A program made the translations under genes and the position numbers. Of a stretch of DNA of 64,000 nucleotides, positions 28,865-38,564 are shown in pieces. Source of the DNA: Pirellula staleyi DSM 6068 (GTDB lineage Bacteria > Planctomycetota > Planctomycetia > Pirellulales > Pirellulaceae); NCBI GenBank assembly GCA_945875845.1, contig CAMCMB010000005.1, positions 1 through 64,000 on the forward strand, written 5' to 3'. The notes under the pieces are model-generated. The model saw only the letters and a program-made list of their open reading frames with translations. It made no database searches and was not told the origin of the DNA. Every line of letters starts with the position of its first letter. Positions within the stretch are counted from its first letter, which is position 1.

Positions 28865-30211
28865 ATGAAAAATATCCTTGTGCAAAAATTTCAAAATGGC
28901 GTTTGCGGCATCTGCCTCTCGTTGCTCCTGATCGTCTCTAGCGGCTCGGGTTGCAAATCCGAAAAGAATCCGCAGTCCGATACCAAAAAGTTAGGGGCTC
29001 CCCCCCCACCGGAGAAGGTAGTGACAGTCTTCGCGGTTCAGAAAAGCGTCGTGGATCACCGAGTATTCACGGGGAGAACGGTGGCGGCTCAATCGGTAGA
29101 AATTCGCGCACGTGTCAGCGGGACGATCGTCCAAAGCCTCTATCGGTATTCCGACAAAGTCGAAAAAAATCCAGGCAAAGTCGACGACAGTCCAGGAGTC
29201 CATGTGGATTCCAAATGGTATTCGTATCTTAATTCGCTTCCCAAAGACGATGAATCCAATTTCATGGTGACTGCGAAAGAGGGGGACGAAGTATCGAAAG
29301 GGACTCCGTTGTTTCAAATCGATCCTCGCCCATTCCGCACTGCTCTTGATCAAGCGAAAGGTAATCTCAAGGCGTTAGAGGCCCAACGCAATCGCTTCCG
29401 CGAGGAACGGGTGCGAGTGGAGTCGTTGCTTGCAACCAAATCCATCAGCGACACCGAATACGAATTTGCGAAAGCAAACTATGAAGAAGCCCTCGGACAG
29501 ATCGCGACATTGACAGCAAGCGTTGAGAGGGCAAATTTAGAGCTTGCCTCCACCAAAATAGTCTCACCCATCGACGGGGTTGTCGGTCGTTCGCTGATCA
29601 CGGAGGGGAATCTCGTTTCCGCCAATTCCGCTGTTCTAACGACGGTCGTTTCTCGAGCACCTGTCCATGTTTACTTTGATATCGACGAAAGCTCTTTCTT
29701 GAAGTACCGGGAATTGATTCAGCAAGGGAACTTAGCTCGCAATAAGCAAAATCGCATCAAGGTCTCTATGGCGCTCATAAACGATTCCGGATTTCCTTAT
29801 CTAGGTGGGATCGATTTTCAAGACAATACGACGAACCCCAATTCAGGCAATACGCTCCTTCGGGCTGAATTTTCCAACGAAGCTGGAACCCTTTCGCCTG
29901 GACTCTATTGCCGAGTGCGAGTTCCCTATTCTGCCCGCTACGATGCCATCCTCATCCCTACGAAGTGCTTAGGCACAAATCAAAAAGGACGCTACGTAAT
30001 GGTAGTCAACAGTACCAATGACATCGAAGAACGCACCGTTGTTCTCGGAACGACGCACGGCATGTATACCGCAATCACTGCAGGGTTAGAAAAAGGCGAA
30101 CAAGTCGTCTACGAAGGATTGCAAAAGATTCGGCCTAAATCCTCAGTAGATCCGACCGAGAGCATGGAGCAACCTGCTTTCGAAGTCGAGCTCGAGGGAA
30201 ACGAATCGTGA
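28865..30211 (+). CDS. RND efflux periplasmic adaptor (membrane fusion) lipoprotein
   Basis: A 448-residue AcrA-like adaptor. The signal region ends in SSGSGCKSEK, a lipobox. The lipoyl/barrel-sandwich part starts with VFTGRTVAAQSVEIRARVSGTI and resumes with EGDEVSKGTPLFQIDPRPFRTALDQA; between them is an unusual insertion of roughly 40 residues (about 95-135, charged, Asp/Lys/Ser/Tyr-rich). A helical hairpin (about 170-215) is followed by ASTKIVSPIDGVVGRSLITEGNLV and a beta-barrel ending near 420. It would link the RND pump to an outer-membrane channel. No channel gene is present here. Confidence 0.9.
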   Translation: MKNILVQKFQNGVCGICLSLLLIVSSGSGCKSEKNPQSDTKKLGAPPPPEKVVTVFAVQKSVVDHRVFTGRTVAAQSVEIRARVSGTIVQSLYRYSDKVEKNPGKVDDSPGVHVDSKWYSYLNSLPKDDESNFMVTAKEGDEVSKGTPLFQIDPRPFRTALDQAKGNLKALEAQRNRFREERVRVESLLATKSISDTEYEFAKANYEEALGQIATLTASVERANLELASTKIVSPIDGVVGRSLITEGNLVSANSAVLTTVVSRAPVHVYFDIDESSFLKYRELIQQGNLARNKQNRIKVSMALINDSGFPYLGGIDFQDNTTNPNSGNTLLRAEFSNEAGTLSPGLYCRVRVPYSARYDAILIPTKCLGTNQKGRYVMVVNSTNDIEERTVVLGTTHGMYTAITAGLEKGEQVVYEGLQKIRPKSSVDPTESMEQPAFEVELEGNES

Positions 30212-33200
30212 ACATTTCCAACTACTTTATTTCTCGGCCAGTCGCGGCCAATGTCATTGCAATCCTCACGATCCTCTTTGGGGCAGTAGCTGCCCTGAAT
30301 CTCCCTGTCGAGCGATATCCTAATATCACTCCACCGACAATCCAAGTAACAGCATCCTATCCAGGCGCCAACGCCCGAATTGTTTCGGAAACCGTTGCTT
30401 CCGTGGTCGAGCAGCAAATCAACGGCGTAGAGAACATGCTCTATATGTCGTCTACTTCCTCCTCGAATGGCTCGTACTCACTCACGATCACCTTCGAAGT
30501 AGGAACGAATCTTGACCAGGCTCAGGTACTCGTGCAGAATCGAGTTTCGTTGGCCGAACCGCTGCTGCCGAGCGAAGTTCGGCAACAAGGCTTGAGTGTT
30601 AAGAAGCAGTCCACGAACATTCTCCTCGTTGCGTCGTTGACCTCCCCGGACGGCACTTTCGATAGTTTGTTTCTAAGCAATTATGCTAACCTCCGCCTTC
30701 GGGACGAACTGAGCCGTGTCAGCGGTGTGGGGGATGTGTCTGTCACCGGCAGTGGTGCGTACAGCATGCGTATTTGGGTAGATCCAACCCGATTGGAAGC
30801 TCGCGGCATGACCTTTCAAGATCTGCTTACGCAACTCCGCCAGCAGAACATACAAGTTGCTGCTGGCCAAATAGGCCAACCTCCCATTGAAAAATCACAG
30901 GATTTTCAGCTATCCGTTAGCGCAATGGGGCGACTGACAGAAGCCGAACAGTTCGAAAATGTCATTGTCAAATTCTCGGCAGATGGATCTCTCACGTATC
31001 TACGTGATATTGCCCGTGTTGAACTGGGGGCACAATCGTATGACAGTTTTGCGCAGCGTGGTGGGGTCGATTCCGCCAGCGTTTTGATCTACCAGTTACC
31101 GGGCGCCAACGCGCTCCAAGTTGGAGACAATGTACGCACTGCGCTCACCAAGTTGTCAAAATCCTTTCCGGATGGAATGGAATACGATATCCCATTTGAC
31201 ACCACTGAGTTTGTGGCCGCTGCGATTCACGAAGTCTACAAAACCCTCGCCGAAGCCGGTCTTCTCGTACTGGTCGTCATCTTGGTCTTCTTGCAAGACT
31301 GGCGTGCCGTGTTGATTCCAGCAACAACGGTTCCCGTTACGATCATCGGCGCGTTTGCGGTCATGCCGTTCCTTGGATTTTCGATCAATCTGCTTACGCT
31401 TTTTGGAATGGTACTCGCGATAGGAATCGTGGTGGACGACGCGATTGTGATCGTTGAAAATGCAGCTCACCATATCGAAAATGGCGAACCTCCGAAACAA
31501 GCCACAGAACGTGCCATGCGCGAAGTAACCGGGCCCGTGATGGGTATCACGGCGGTTCTCATGGCTGTGTTTGTACCTACGATTTTTTTAGGTGGTATAA
31601 CCGGCGAACTCTATCGCCAATTCGCATTGACGATCGCAGCGACTGCGGTCATCAGCGCAGTCAATGCGTTGACCCTCAAACCAGCTCAATGCGCCACCTG
31701 GCTTAAGCCCAAAACCGGCAAAAAATTCTTCCTCGCGCGATGGTTCAACGCAGCCTTTCGATGGGTGGAATCGGGTTACATGTTTATTCTCCGATGGTTC
31801 CTGCGTGGTTGGCAAGTAGCGTTGCTCGCCTTTGTGGCTACGATCGGCGGAACGGTGTGGTGGTACTCGCGCATGCCAACCGGCTTCTTGCCATCGGAAG
31901 ACCAAGGTTATTTGATCACCGCAATTCAACTGCCCGATGCTGCCTCTCAGTCCCGTACCAAAGAAGTCATCAAACAGATCAACGCAATCCTCGCAGAAAC
32001 ACCCGGAGTCGAGACCTGGTTTACCTTGGGTGGAACTTCCTTGCTCGAGGGGAGTCAAGCGTCCAATGCGGCAACGGTATTTGTTCGCATGGCTCCCTGG
32101 GAAGAACGCACCACGGACAATCTTTCACAAAACTCCATTGTCAACGACTTGAACAAAAAGTTCAGCGCTATCAAGGAGGCCTTTATTCTTGTCATTACAC
32201 CACCGGCGATCCAAGGTTTGGGTGTCAGTGGAGGATTCGAAATGCAAGTGGAAGACCGAGGCGGCGTAGGGCTTACCGAACTTCAAAGCGCCATCGAAAA
32301 TATGCTCGTCAAAACGAAAGACCAACCGGATTTACTCCGGGTTAATTCAACCTTTCGGGCAGGTGTGCCACAGGTCTTTGCGGACATCGATCGCGCTAGG
32401 GTAATGAGTATGCAGGTTCCCATGGGAGAATTATTTAATACGATGCAGGCGGCGTTGGGATCTGCCTACGTGAATGACTTCAACAAGTTTGGACGCACCT
32501 ATCGCGTCACCCTTCAGGCCGATAAAGAATTCCGCGACAATGTGGATGATCTGCGGAAGCTGAAAGTCCGCAATGCACGAGGGGAAATGGTCTCCCTGGG
32601 AAGTGTCATGGAGCTCAAGGAGGCGTTCGGTGCACAAATCATTCGCCGATTCAATATGTACCCGTCAGCGACGATCACGGGCTCCGCAGCGGCAGGAAAG
32701 AGTTCGGGGCAAGCATTGAAAATCATGGAGGGTCTCGCCAGCGACGTGTTCCCTGATACCATCGGCTTTGATTGGAGCGGTGTTTCTCTTCAAGAAACGC
32801 GATCGCAAGGCGAAGAAGTCTATATCTTCGGCCTTGCAATCCTGATGGTCTACCTTATCCTCGCCTTTCTTTACGAAAGCTGGATTATGCCGCTCGCTGT
32901 TATTTTAGTGGTTCCGCTCGGACTGCTTGGAACCGTCGCCGCCATTTGGTGGGTTGGGATGGACAATAATATCTACGTTCAAATTGGCATGGTATTGATC
33001 ATCGCTCTGGCTAGCAAGAATGCGATCCTAATCGTCGAGTTTGCCACCGAACTCCACCGACAGGGAAAACCGGTCCTCGATTCGGCCCTTCAGGCTGCTC
33101 AATCCCGTTTCCGTCCAATTTTGATGACATCAATTGCTTTCATCCTTGGCGTGTTTCCACTCGTATTCGCTACCGGCGCTGCCGCAGCAAGTCGTCGCGC

Positions 33201-33381
33201 TTTGGGAACCGCCGTCTGCGGTGGGATGATTACTTCGACGGTGCTTTCGGTATTCTTTACACCCGTTTTTTTCGTGGTCTGCCAATGGATCATCAACTGG
33301 TTTGCTAGCAACGATCCCGCCGCGTCGGACACTCCGACGCCAAACACAACCTCCAAATCAACGCGGCTCCAGTTCGATTGA
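30208..33381 (+). CDS. RND family efflux permease (AcrB/HAE1-like)
   Basis: A 1057-residue inner-membrane proton-driven pump. It starts at GTG overlapping the adaptor stop by 4 bases, with GAGG at good spacing. The N-terminal span YFISRPVAANVIAILTILFG is followed by the first porter domain (SYPGANARIVSETVASVVEQQINGVENMLYMSS). The TM4 proton-relay pair is at about D408-D409 in GIVVDDAIVIVENAA. The second half repeats the plan, and the C-terminal spans include a GMVLIIALASKNAILIVEFA segment. Substrates are probably hydrophobic or amphipathic drugs or lipids. Confidence 0.95.
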   Translation: MNISNYFISRPVAANVIAILTILFGAVAALNLPVERYPNITPPTIQVTASYPGANARIVSETVASVVEQQINGVENMLYMSSTSSSNGSYSLTITFEVGTNLDQAQVLVQNRVSLAEPLLPSEVRQQGLSVKKQSTNILLVASLTSPDGTFDSLFLSNYANLRLRDELSRVSGVGDVSVTGSGAYSMRIWVDPTRLEARGMTFQDLLTQLRQQNIQVAAGQIGQPPIEKSQDFQLSVSAMGRLTEAEQFENVIVKFSADGSLTYLRDIARVELGAQSYDSFAQRGGVDSASVLIYQLPGANALQVGDNVRTALTKLSKSFPDGMEYDIPFDTTEFVAAAIHEVYKTLAEAGLLVLVVILVFLQDWRAVLIPATTVPVTIIGAFAVMPFLGFSINLLTLFGMVLAIGIVVDDAIVIVENAAHHIENGEPPKQATERAMREVTGPVMGITAVLMAVFVPTIFLGGITGELYRQFALTIAATAVISAVNALTLKPAQCATWLKPKTGKKFFLARWFNAAFRWVESGYMFILRWFLRGWQVALLAFVATIGGTVWWYSRMPTGFLPSEDQGYLITAIQLPDAASQSRTKEVIKQINAILAETPGVETWFTLGGTSLLEGSQASNAATVFVRMAPWEERTTDNLSQNSIVNDLNKKFSAIKEAFILVITPPAIQGLGVSGGFEMQVEDRGGVGLTELQSAIENMLVKTKDQPDLLRVNSTFRAGVPQVFADIDRARVMSMQVPMGELFNTMQAALGSAYVNDFNKFGRTYRVTLQADKEFRDNVDDLRKLKVRNARGEMVSLGSVMELKEAFGAQIIRRFNMYPSATITGSAAAGKSSGQALKIMEGLASDVFPDTIGFDWSGVSLQETRSQGEEVYIFGLAILMVYLILAFLYESWIMPLAVILVVPLGLLGTVAAIWWVGMDNNIYVQIGMVLIIALASKNAILIVEFATELHRQGKPVLDSALQAAQSRFRPILMTSIAFILGVFPLVFATGAAAASRRALGTAVCGGMITSTVLSVFFTPVFFVVCQWIINWFASNDPAASDTPTPNTTSKSTRLQFD

Positions 33382-33409
33382 CCCAAATCATTGGAAATCT
33401 GATCAGCAA

Positions 33410-33470
33410 TGCCTGCAGCTCCTGCCGAACCATGGCGTCGTAAGCTCGGCAGGAGCCTCGCCCCACCCCT
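33410..33470. repeat. GAGGCTCCTGCCGA palindrome, partial copy
   Basis: The core hairpin GCTCCTGCCGA / TCGGCAGGAGC is present with loop ACCATGGCGTCGTAAGC. The outer left end lacks the GGGAGGG arm. It forms a tandem pair with the full element at 33490-33608. Confidence 0.85.
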
Positions 33471-33489
33471 CTAAACATGTTTTCCTAGA

Positions 33490-33608
33490 CTTTGCCCAAT
33501 CCATTCCTTGCCTGGGAGGGTGAGGCTCCTGCCGAACCATGGCGTAGCAAGCTCGGCAGGAGCCTCGCCCTCCCATTGGTTTCCAATGCATTCGCCATTG
33601 CAAAGATG
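33490..33608. repeat. GAGGCTCCTGCCGA palindrome, full copy (about 120 bp)
   Basis: The palindromic core at 33513-33575 (TGGGAGGGTGAGGCTCCTGC ... CTCGGCAGGAGCC ... CCCTCCCA) is flanked by unique sequence conserved in the copy at 47063-47183: TTTGCCCAATCCATT on one side and TTGGTTTCCAATGCATTC on the other. Frames across it give the recurrent peptide WEGEAPAEP, which is not a gene product. Confidence 0.9.
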
Positions 33609-33623
33609 TTTAGAGGGGTGGCC

Positions 33624-34331
33624 TCAAACCGGATCGATCTCGATCAGTTCGTCTTCCACGCAAGCGATGATTCGTTGAAAGGGAGTCCTATCCACTTGTG
33701 CTAATCCAGTGAACTCACCGAACGCGGGCAGGATGATTTGCGTCTGGCCGAGCACGAAACACGGGAATTTTTTCCAGACTTTCGGAGCTACCGCAATCGC
33801 GCAGCCTGGGTGAAGATGTCCAGACAAGACCAAGCATGTATTCCCCTGGGGATTCAATGAATCGGCGGTGGTCGAGTTTGGAAAGTGACGAAGTTCGACT
33901 TGACCGAAACGTTCACCTTCCTGGACTATGTGAAACGCCAGACGCTCGATCAGGCCTCGGCTATGTCGATCGTGATTTCCGAGGACAAGGACGATGTTGA
34001 GTCCCATGTTAGAATCTCGCCATGCGACCAATTCGTCGACATAGTCCCTTGCAGCGACTTTGCCCGAGTGAGTGAAGTCACCCAGCACAATCAATGTTTC
34101 AGCACCCGTCTCGGCAACAAGCTTATCGATCCGCTTTAACATCGCAGTGGTCGTCCCTTCTGGAACGGCCAAGCCTGCAAGTCGGAAAGTTGCGGCTTTT
34201 CCAAAGTGCGTATCCGCGATGCAGACCGCGTTCATCTGAGGTAACCATACTGCACGTTCTGGCAATAAATGAATGGATGTTCCTTCCAACATCAGTTTCA
34301 TTCGTTTGCAATCGCTGTTCAATGCGTCCAT
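33624..34331 (-). CDS. pdeM: Ligase-associated DNA damage response metallophosphoesterase
   Basis: A 235-residue calcineurin-like phosphoesterase. It has the two-metal motifs CIADTHFGK (DxH), LGDFTHSG (GD), LGNHDRHS (GNHD) and LSGHLHPG (GHxH). It overlaps the helicase stop by 13 bp on the same strand and completes the four-gene ligase-associated set. Homologues act on DNA and 2',3'-cyclic phosphates in vitro, so a role in trimming ends before sealing is reasonable. Translation could also start at an ATG near 34301. Confidence 0.92.
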   Translation of the reverse strand: MDALNSDCKRMKLMLEGTSIHLLPERAVWLPQMNAVCIADTHFGKAATFRLAGLAVPEGTTTAMLKRIDKLVAETGAETLIVLGDFTHSGKVAARDYVDELVAWRDSNMGLNIVLVLGNHDRHSRGLIERLAFHIVQEGERFGQVELRHFPNSTTADSLNPQGNTCLVLSGHLHPGCAIAVAPKVWKKFPCFVLGQTQIILPAFGEFTGLAQVDRTPFQRIIACVEDELIEIDPV

Positions 34332-36865
34332 ACGGTATCTTTTTCTAGTCTCTCTTGCATCTGTCGAACGCGATCGCCAAGCGACTCGCTGCTGACTCGC
34401 TCACGCATTCGGTCCACGATTAAACCAAACGAAAATGGGCTCGGTTTGGCAAGTGATTGTACGACGAGCTTACTCGTTTGAATGCGGGCCAAAGAATTCC
34501 GAATCCGTTCTAGCTGGAGTTGCTGATCGAGAACTTCGGTTTCGGCTTGGCGAAGCAGCAAATTCCCGGGATCATAGTTCTGAAATACATCGTAGAACAA
34601 GTTGCTAGATGCTTGCAAATGTCGCGACAATTTCTTTTGACCGGGGTAGCCTTGAAAAACGAGATTCGATACTCGAGCAATTTCTTTGAATTGTCGCTTG
34701 CCCATCTCTGTCGCGTTTAAGCTACCTAAAATATCAGCTTCTAAATTTTTGTCGGAAAAAAGAGTATGGTGGTTCATCCATGCAACGGGTACCTCCTTGC
34801 TTGAAACCAGCGCGAATCCATAGTCGTTCATCGTCAGCGAGAAAGTCATAGGTTCGATATTCGATAGACGATGTGCGATGATCGCGGCCAAGCCTTCGTG
34901 AACGAGTCGTCCATCAAATGGGTAGAAGAAGAGGTAATGTCCGTCCCGGTTCTTCAGTCTCTCAACCAATAGTTCATTCCAAGCAGGAATAGCGCTCGAT
35001 TGCTCTTGTGCTCTCAGCAAAGGTTTGAGCCATCGCATTTCCTTTCCCTGTAATTGTCCGTGACTCGCCTGATCCAGCCTGGAACGTATCGCTTGCGACA
35101 GCTCGTTTGAAAGCGGCATACGGCCTCCCATCCAACGCGGTATGGCGGTGACAGAACCGGTCGCTCTTTTTACATACGCGGTGTTATCGTAAAGCTTCAC
35201 AAGCGTAATCGTTTTCCCACCGAGCATGAATTTGTCACCGACCTTGATTTTGGCGAGAAATGATTCCTCGACGGTACCGAGTCGAGCACCGTTGAGGTAT
35301 TGGACATGAATCGATGCATCGCTGACGATGGTCCCAATCGACATCCGGTGACGCGCGGCAAGACGTCGATCGACTAAGGTATAACGCCCATCGACCATTT
35401 GCACTCGCTTGAAATCTGGATAGGCTACTAAGGAATCTCCTCCTCGTTGAATAAAATCCAACGTCCACTGCCATTGCTCGTCGCTCAAATTTCGATAGGC
35501 GGCTGTTCGACGTACTTCCTGCAGTAGTTCATCGGCCACGAATCCTCCCCCTAACGCAATCGTGACGCAATGTTGAGTAAGCACATCGATAGGTTGTTTC
35601 AAAGGCGGACGACATTCTAACGTTTTGGATACGATTCCATCCGTGAGACCCACGTACTCGATGATCTCCATTGAGTTGGTCGGGACAAACGTGAGCTTGC
35701 TCGTTTTTCCAGGTGCATGTCCACTTCGTCCCGCCCGTTGGAGCAAACGGGCAGCTCCTTTCGGGCTGCCGATTTGGATGACTTGGTCTACGTGTGAAAA
35801 GTCGACACCCAAGTCGAGGCTCGAGGTACAAACACAACATCTCAACTTGCCAGACCTCAAGTTGTCCTCAATCCACCAACGCAGTTTTTGATCGAGCGAA
35901 CCATGATGGGCGGCCATCTGACCAACCAATTCGGGTGCCACCGCCAACAGCGATCGATACCAAATCTCCGTTTGAGCTCGAGTGTTGGTAAAGACTAAAC
36001 AGGATTTTGACGCGAGAACAATCTCGGCAACTCGACTGGCAAGTTGCGTTCCGATATGACCTGACCAAGGAAATCGCTCCGCTTTGTCGGGCAACATCGC
36101 TTCAATTTTCAGTTTCTTTTTAGACGCTCCTTCAATGAGTTCGAAAGAGAGAAGTCCATCGGAGCCAAGAAGTGTCTCAAGTGCTTCCGTTGTATTTCCC
36201 AACGTAGCGGACAGACCCCAAATTCGGACGTTGGGACAGAGCGACCGAATTCTTGCCAAAGCGAGCTCCACTTGAACTCCTCGTTTGGAGCCCAGTAACT
36301 CATGCCATTCATCGACCACAATCAGTTTCAACTCAGAAAAACGGGTCTGTGTGTCGGCGTAACTGAGCATCAAGCTACAGCTTTCGGGCGTCGTGATTAA
36401 GACCTCTGGATAGGCTTTTGATTGACGTTGGCGAATCGACGACGGTGTATCTCCAGTCCGAGTTTCCACATGCCAACCCAATCCAAGTTCGTTGCAAACG
36501 ATGCGAAGGTTCTCTTCGATGTCGGATGCCAAGGACCTTAAGGGCGTAAGCCAGAGGACTCGGATTTGGCTTGCGTTGCGACGCTTTCGAAGGGCTGCAG
36601 CCGACTTGAAACCATCTTGAGAAACCGCGTCGCCGACATCGGTTGTGGTCGACTTTCTCGCGAGCTCGCTGTCATGGGAAAGATGATCCATGACGACCCC
36701 AAGAAACGCGGCAAGCGTTTTTCCGCTTCCGGTTGCGGAATGCACGAGGCCATGGTTGCCACGCAAAAAACTCCTCCATGCGCGACGCTGGAAAGGAAAG
36801 GGAGTTTCTCCTCGATTGCGAAACCAAGTCTCGACATGGTCGAGTGCACGCTGCCGATCGCTCAC
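34319..36865 (-). CDS. Ligase-associated Lhr-type DEXH-box helicase
   Basis: An 848-residue superfamily 2 DNA helicase starting at GTG, 7 bp after the ligase stop. Motif I is ATGSGKT (residues 44-50), motif II is VVDEWHE, motif III is LSATL, and motif VI is LLQRAGRSGH. The C-terminal Lhr-core extension (winged helix and beta-barrel, about 440-800) is present. It would unwind damaged ends as the helicase subunit of the repair set. The gene order (exonuclease, ligase, helicase, phosphoesterase) matches the known conserved cluster. Confidence 0.93.
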   Translation of the reverse strand: MSDRQRALDHVETWFRNRGETPFPFQRRAWRSFLRGNHGLVHSATGSGKTLAAFLGVVMDHLSHDSELARKSTTTDVGDAVSQDGFKSAAALRKRRNASQIRVLWLTPLRSLASDIEENLRIVCNELGLGWHVETRTGDTPSSIRQRQSKAYPEVLITTPESCSLMLSYADTQTRFSELKLIVVDEWHELLGSKRGVQVELALARIRSLCPNVRIWGLSATLGNTTEALETLLGSDGLLSFELIEGASKKKLKIEAMLPDKAERFPWSGHIGTQLASRVAEIVLASKSCLVFTNTRAQTEIWYRSLLAVAPELVGQMAAHHGSLDQKLRWWIEDNLRSGKLRCCVCTSSLDLGVDFSHVDQVIQIGSPKGAARLLQRAGRSGHAPGKTSKLTFVPTNSMEIIEYVGLTDGIVSKTLECRPPLKQPIDVLTQHCVTIALGGGFVADELLQEVRRTAAYRNLSDEQWQWTLDFIQRGGDSLVAYPDFKRVQMVDGRYTLVDRRLAARHRMSIGTIVSDASIHVQYLNGARLGTVEESFLAKIKVGDKFMLGGKTITLVKLYDNTAYVKRATGSVTAIPRWMGGRMPLSNELSQAIRSRLDQASHGQLQGKEMRWLKPLLRAQEQSSAIPAWNELLVERLKNRDGHYLFFYPFDGRLVHEGLAAIIAHRLSNIEPMTFSLTMNDYGFALVSSKEVPVAWMNHHTLFSDKNLEADILGSLNATEMGKRQFKEIARVSNLVFQGYPGQKKLSRHLQASSNLFYDVFQNYDPGNLLLRQAETEVLDQQLQLERIRNSLARIQTSKLVVQSLAKPSPFSFGLIVDRMRERVSSESLGDRVRQMQERLEKDTVWTH

Positions 36866-36872
36866 TCTAAGC

Positions 36873-38564
36873 TCATTTCGTTGCTTGGCTTCCGGTCAAC
36901 ATGGCTTGTATCGTTGACAACGAATCGGCATCCTTGGGCTTTTTATCGTGCCGCCAAGCAAGGATGCGGGGGAATCGAACCGCGACTCCCGACTTATGCC
37001 GAGTGGAAAGTTGAATGTTTTCGAAACCGAGTTCAAAAACCAACTCAGGCTCAATCTTGACCATCGGTCCAAACCGTTCGATCGTATTTTTTCGAACAAA
37101 TGCATCCACTTGTTTCATTTCTTCGTCCGTAAGTCCCGAGTACGCTTTCGCAAACGGGACTAGTTTGCCGTCATCCCACACTCCAAACGTGAAATCGGAA
37201 AAAAGACCCGCGCGACGTCCGTGGCCTTGTTGCGCATAAATCATAACTGCATCGACACAGTACGGTTCGATTTTCCATTTCCACCAATCGCCTCGGGGCC
37301 GTCCTACACGATAGGGTGATTGCAAATGTTTGACCATCACCCCCTCCGCTTGTTGCTCTCGGCAATTTTGACGAAGTAAATCTAAGTCGGTCCAAGAAGC
37401 AAACAGGAGAGCTGGAGACAGAAGCAAAAGCGTTTGTGACGTATTGGATACATCGTAACTCAAGCGAAAAACCTCTTCCTCCTCCTGACGTTGGGCCGCG
37501 ACGAGCGGTTCGGCGAGCGATTGCAATAAACGACGACGCTCGCAAAGGGGCAAGTCGCGAATGTCCGTCGAATCATGCTCCAGAACATCAAAAGCCACGA
37601 ACGCGACCGGGATATCGCGAAGAATCTTTTTAGTAGCGTTTTTCAGTCCAATCCGGCGTTGAAGACTTGTAAACGGAAGAATGGTATCGTCTTTGTAAGC
37701 GACGATCTCCCCATCTAAAACAGTACCATTCGGTAGGGTCTTAAGAAGCGAATGGAGTTCAGGAAATCGTTGCGTCACAAGTTCTTCGCCTCGTGACCAG
37801 ATGAACGATTGGCCGGAACGTCGGATGATCTGCGCGCGAAACCCATCCCACTTCCATTCCGCAAGCCAATCGGTTGGCTTTTCGAGATCCACTGCCAGAT
37901 TCTCGAACGAATTCGCCAGGAAGAATGGATAGGGTTGACTGATTCGCGCGTCGCGCGTGTCAGGATTCGATAGCTGCCGAATGAAATCGGGGCTCGGCTC
38001 CCAACTCCCCATCAAGCGATGCGTCAAGACTTCGGGCTCAAGTCCGATGGCTTCGGCAAGTGCGCGAACGACTAAGCCGCGAGATACACCTACGCGAAAA
38101 CTGCCCGTCAATAGCTTGTTAAAGACAAAGCATTCATGTGCTCCTAATTCATTCCAGCGATCAACCACGATTTGTCGCTTTCGCGACTCGACTTGAGTTG
38201 CCAGGGGTGAAACGATTTCGTGTATCAAATTCGAAAGCTTGACTGGGCGTGGGTCGACCGTCGTTTCGGACGCCTTCTCGCGATTGTGGGCTGAAACGAG
38301 TAACGAAATGGTTTCCGCTAGATCTCCTACGGCGTCGTAACATTCGGAAAACAACCAATCAGGAACAGATGCAACTTCCGCTGCCCAACTTCGCAGCGCA
38401 GTGGATTTGACCAATCGCTTGAGTTTGGAACCGCACAGAAAGTACAGTGCCCATGCCGCATCTTCGATCGGTGCATCGCGAAAGTATTGTGCCATTAATT
38501 CGAGCTTGCGACTCGTTTTCGTGGTTTGATCGAGTTGCAAATAGAGCTCTGAAAATTGCTTCAT
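36873..38564 (-). CDS. Ligase-associated ATP-dependent DNA ligase
   Basis: A 563-residue ligase with an N-terminal DNA-binding domain (residues 1-215), an adenylation domain beginning with the nucleophilic lysine in EWKWDGFRAQI (K238), then WSRGEELVTQRFPEL, VLDGEIVAY and a C-terminal OB fold ending with LATRHKSGVAVRFPRILAWR. It resembles the ligase-associated family rather than NAD-dependent LigA. It joins DNA nicks using ATP. It overlaps the exonuclease by ATGA and is 7 bp from the helicase, giving a tightly coupled operon. Confidence 0.95.
   Translation of the reverse strand: MKQFSELYLQLDQTTKTSRKLELMAQYFRDAPIEDAAWALYFLCGSKLKRLVKSTALRSWAAEVASVPDWLFSECYDAVGDLAETISLLVSAHNREKASETTVDPRPVKLSNLIHEIVSPLATQVESRKRQIVVDRWNELGAHECFVFNKLLTGSFRVGVSRGLVVRALAEAIGLEPEVLTHRLMGSWEPSPDFIRQLSNPDTRDARISQPYPFFLANSFENLAVDLEKPTDWLAEWKWDGFRAQIIRRSGQSFIWSRGEELVTQRFPELHSLLKTLPNGTVLDGEIVAYKDDTILPFTSLQRRIGLKNATKKILRDIPVAFVAFDVLEHDSTDIRDLPLCERRRLLQSLAEPLVAAQRQEEEEVFRLSYDVSNTSQTLLLLSPALLFASWTDLDLLRQNCREQQAEGVMVKHLQSPYRVGRPRGDWWKWKIEPYCVDAVMIYAQQGHGRRAGLFSDFTFGVWDDGKLVPFAKAYSGLTDEEMKQVDAFVRKNTIERFGPMVKIEPELVFELGFENIQLSTRHKSGVAVRFPRILAWRHDKKPKDADSLSTIQAMLTGSQATK

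Noticed and set aside
33403-33603. Short proteins containing WEGEAPAEP
   Set aside because: They are translations of the palindromic repeat and occur wherever the repeat is found.
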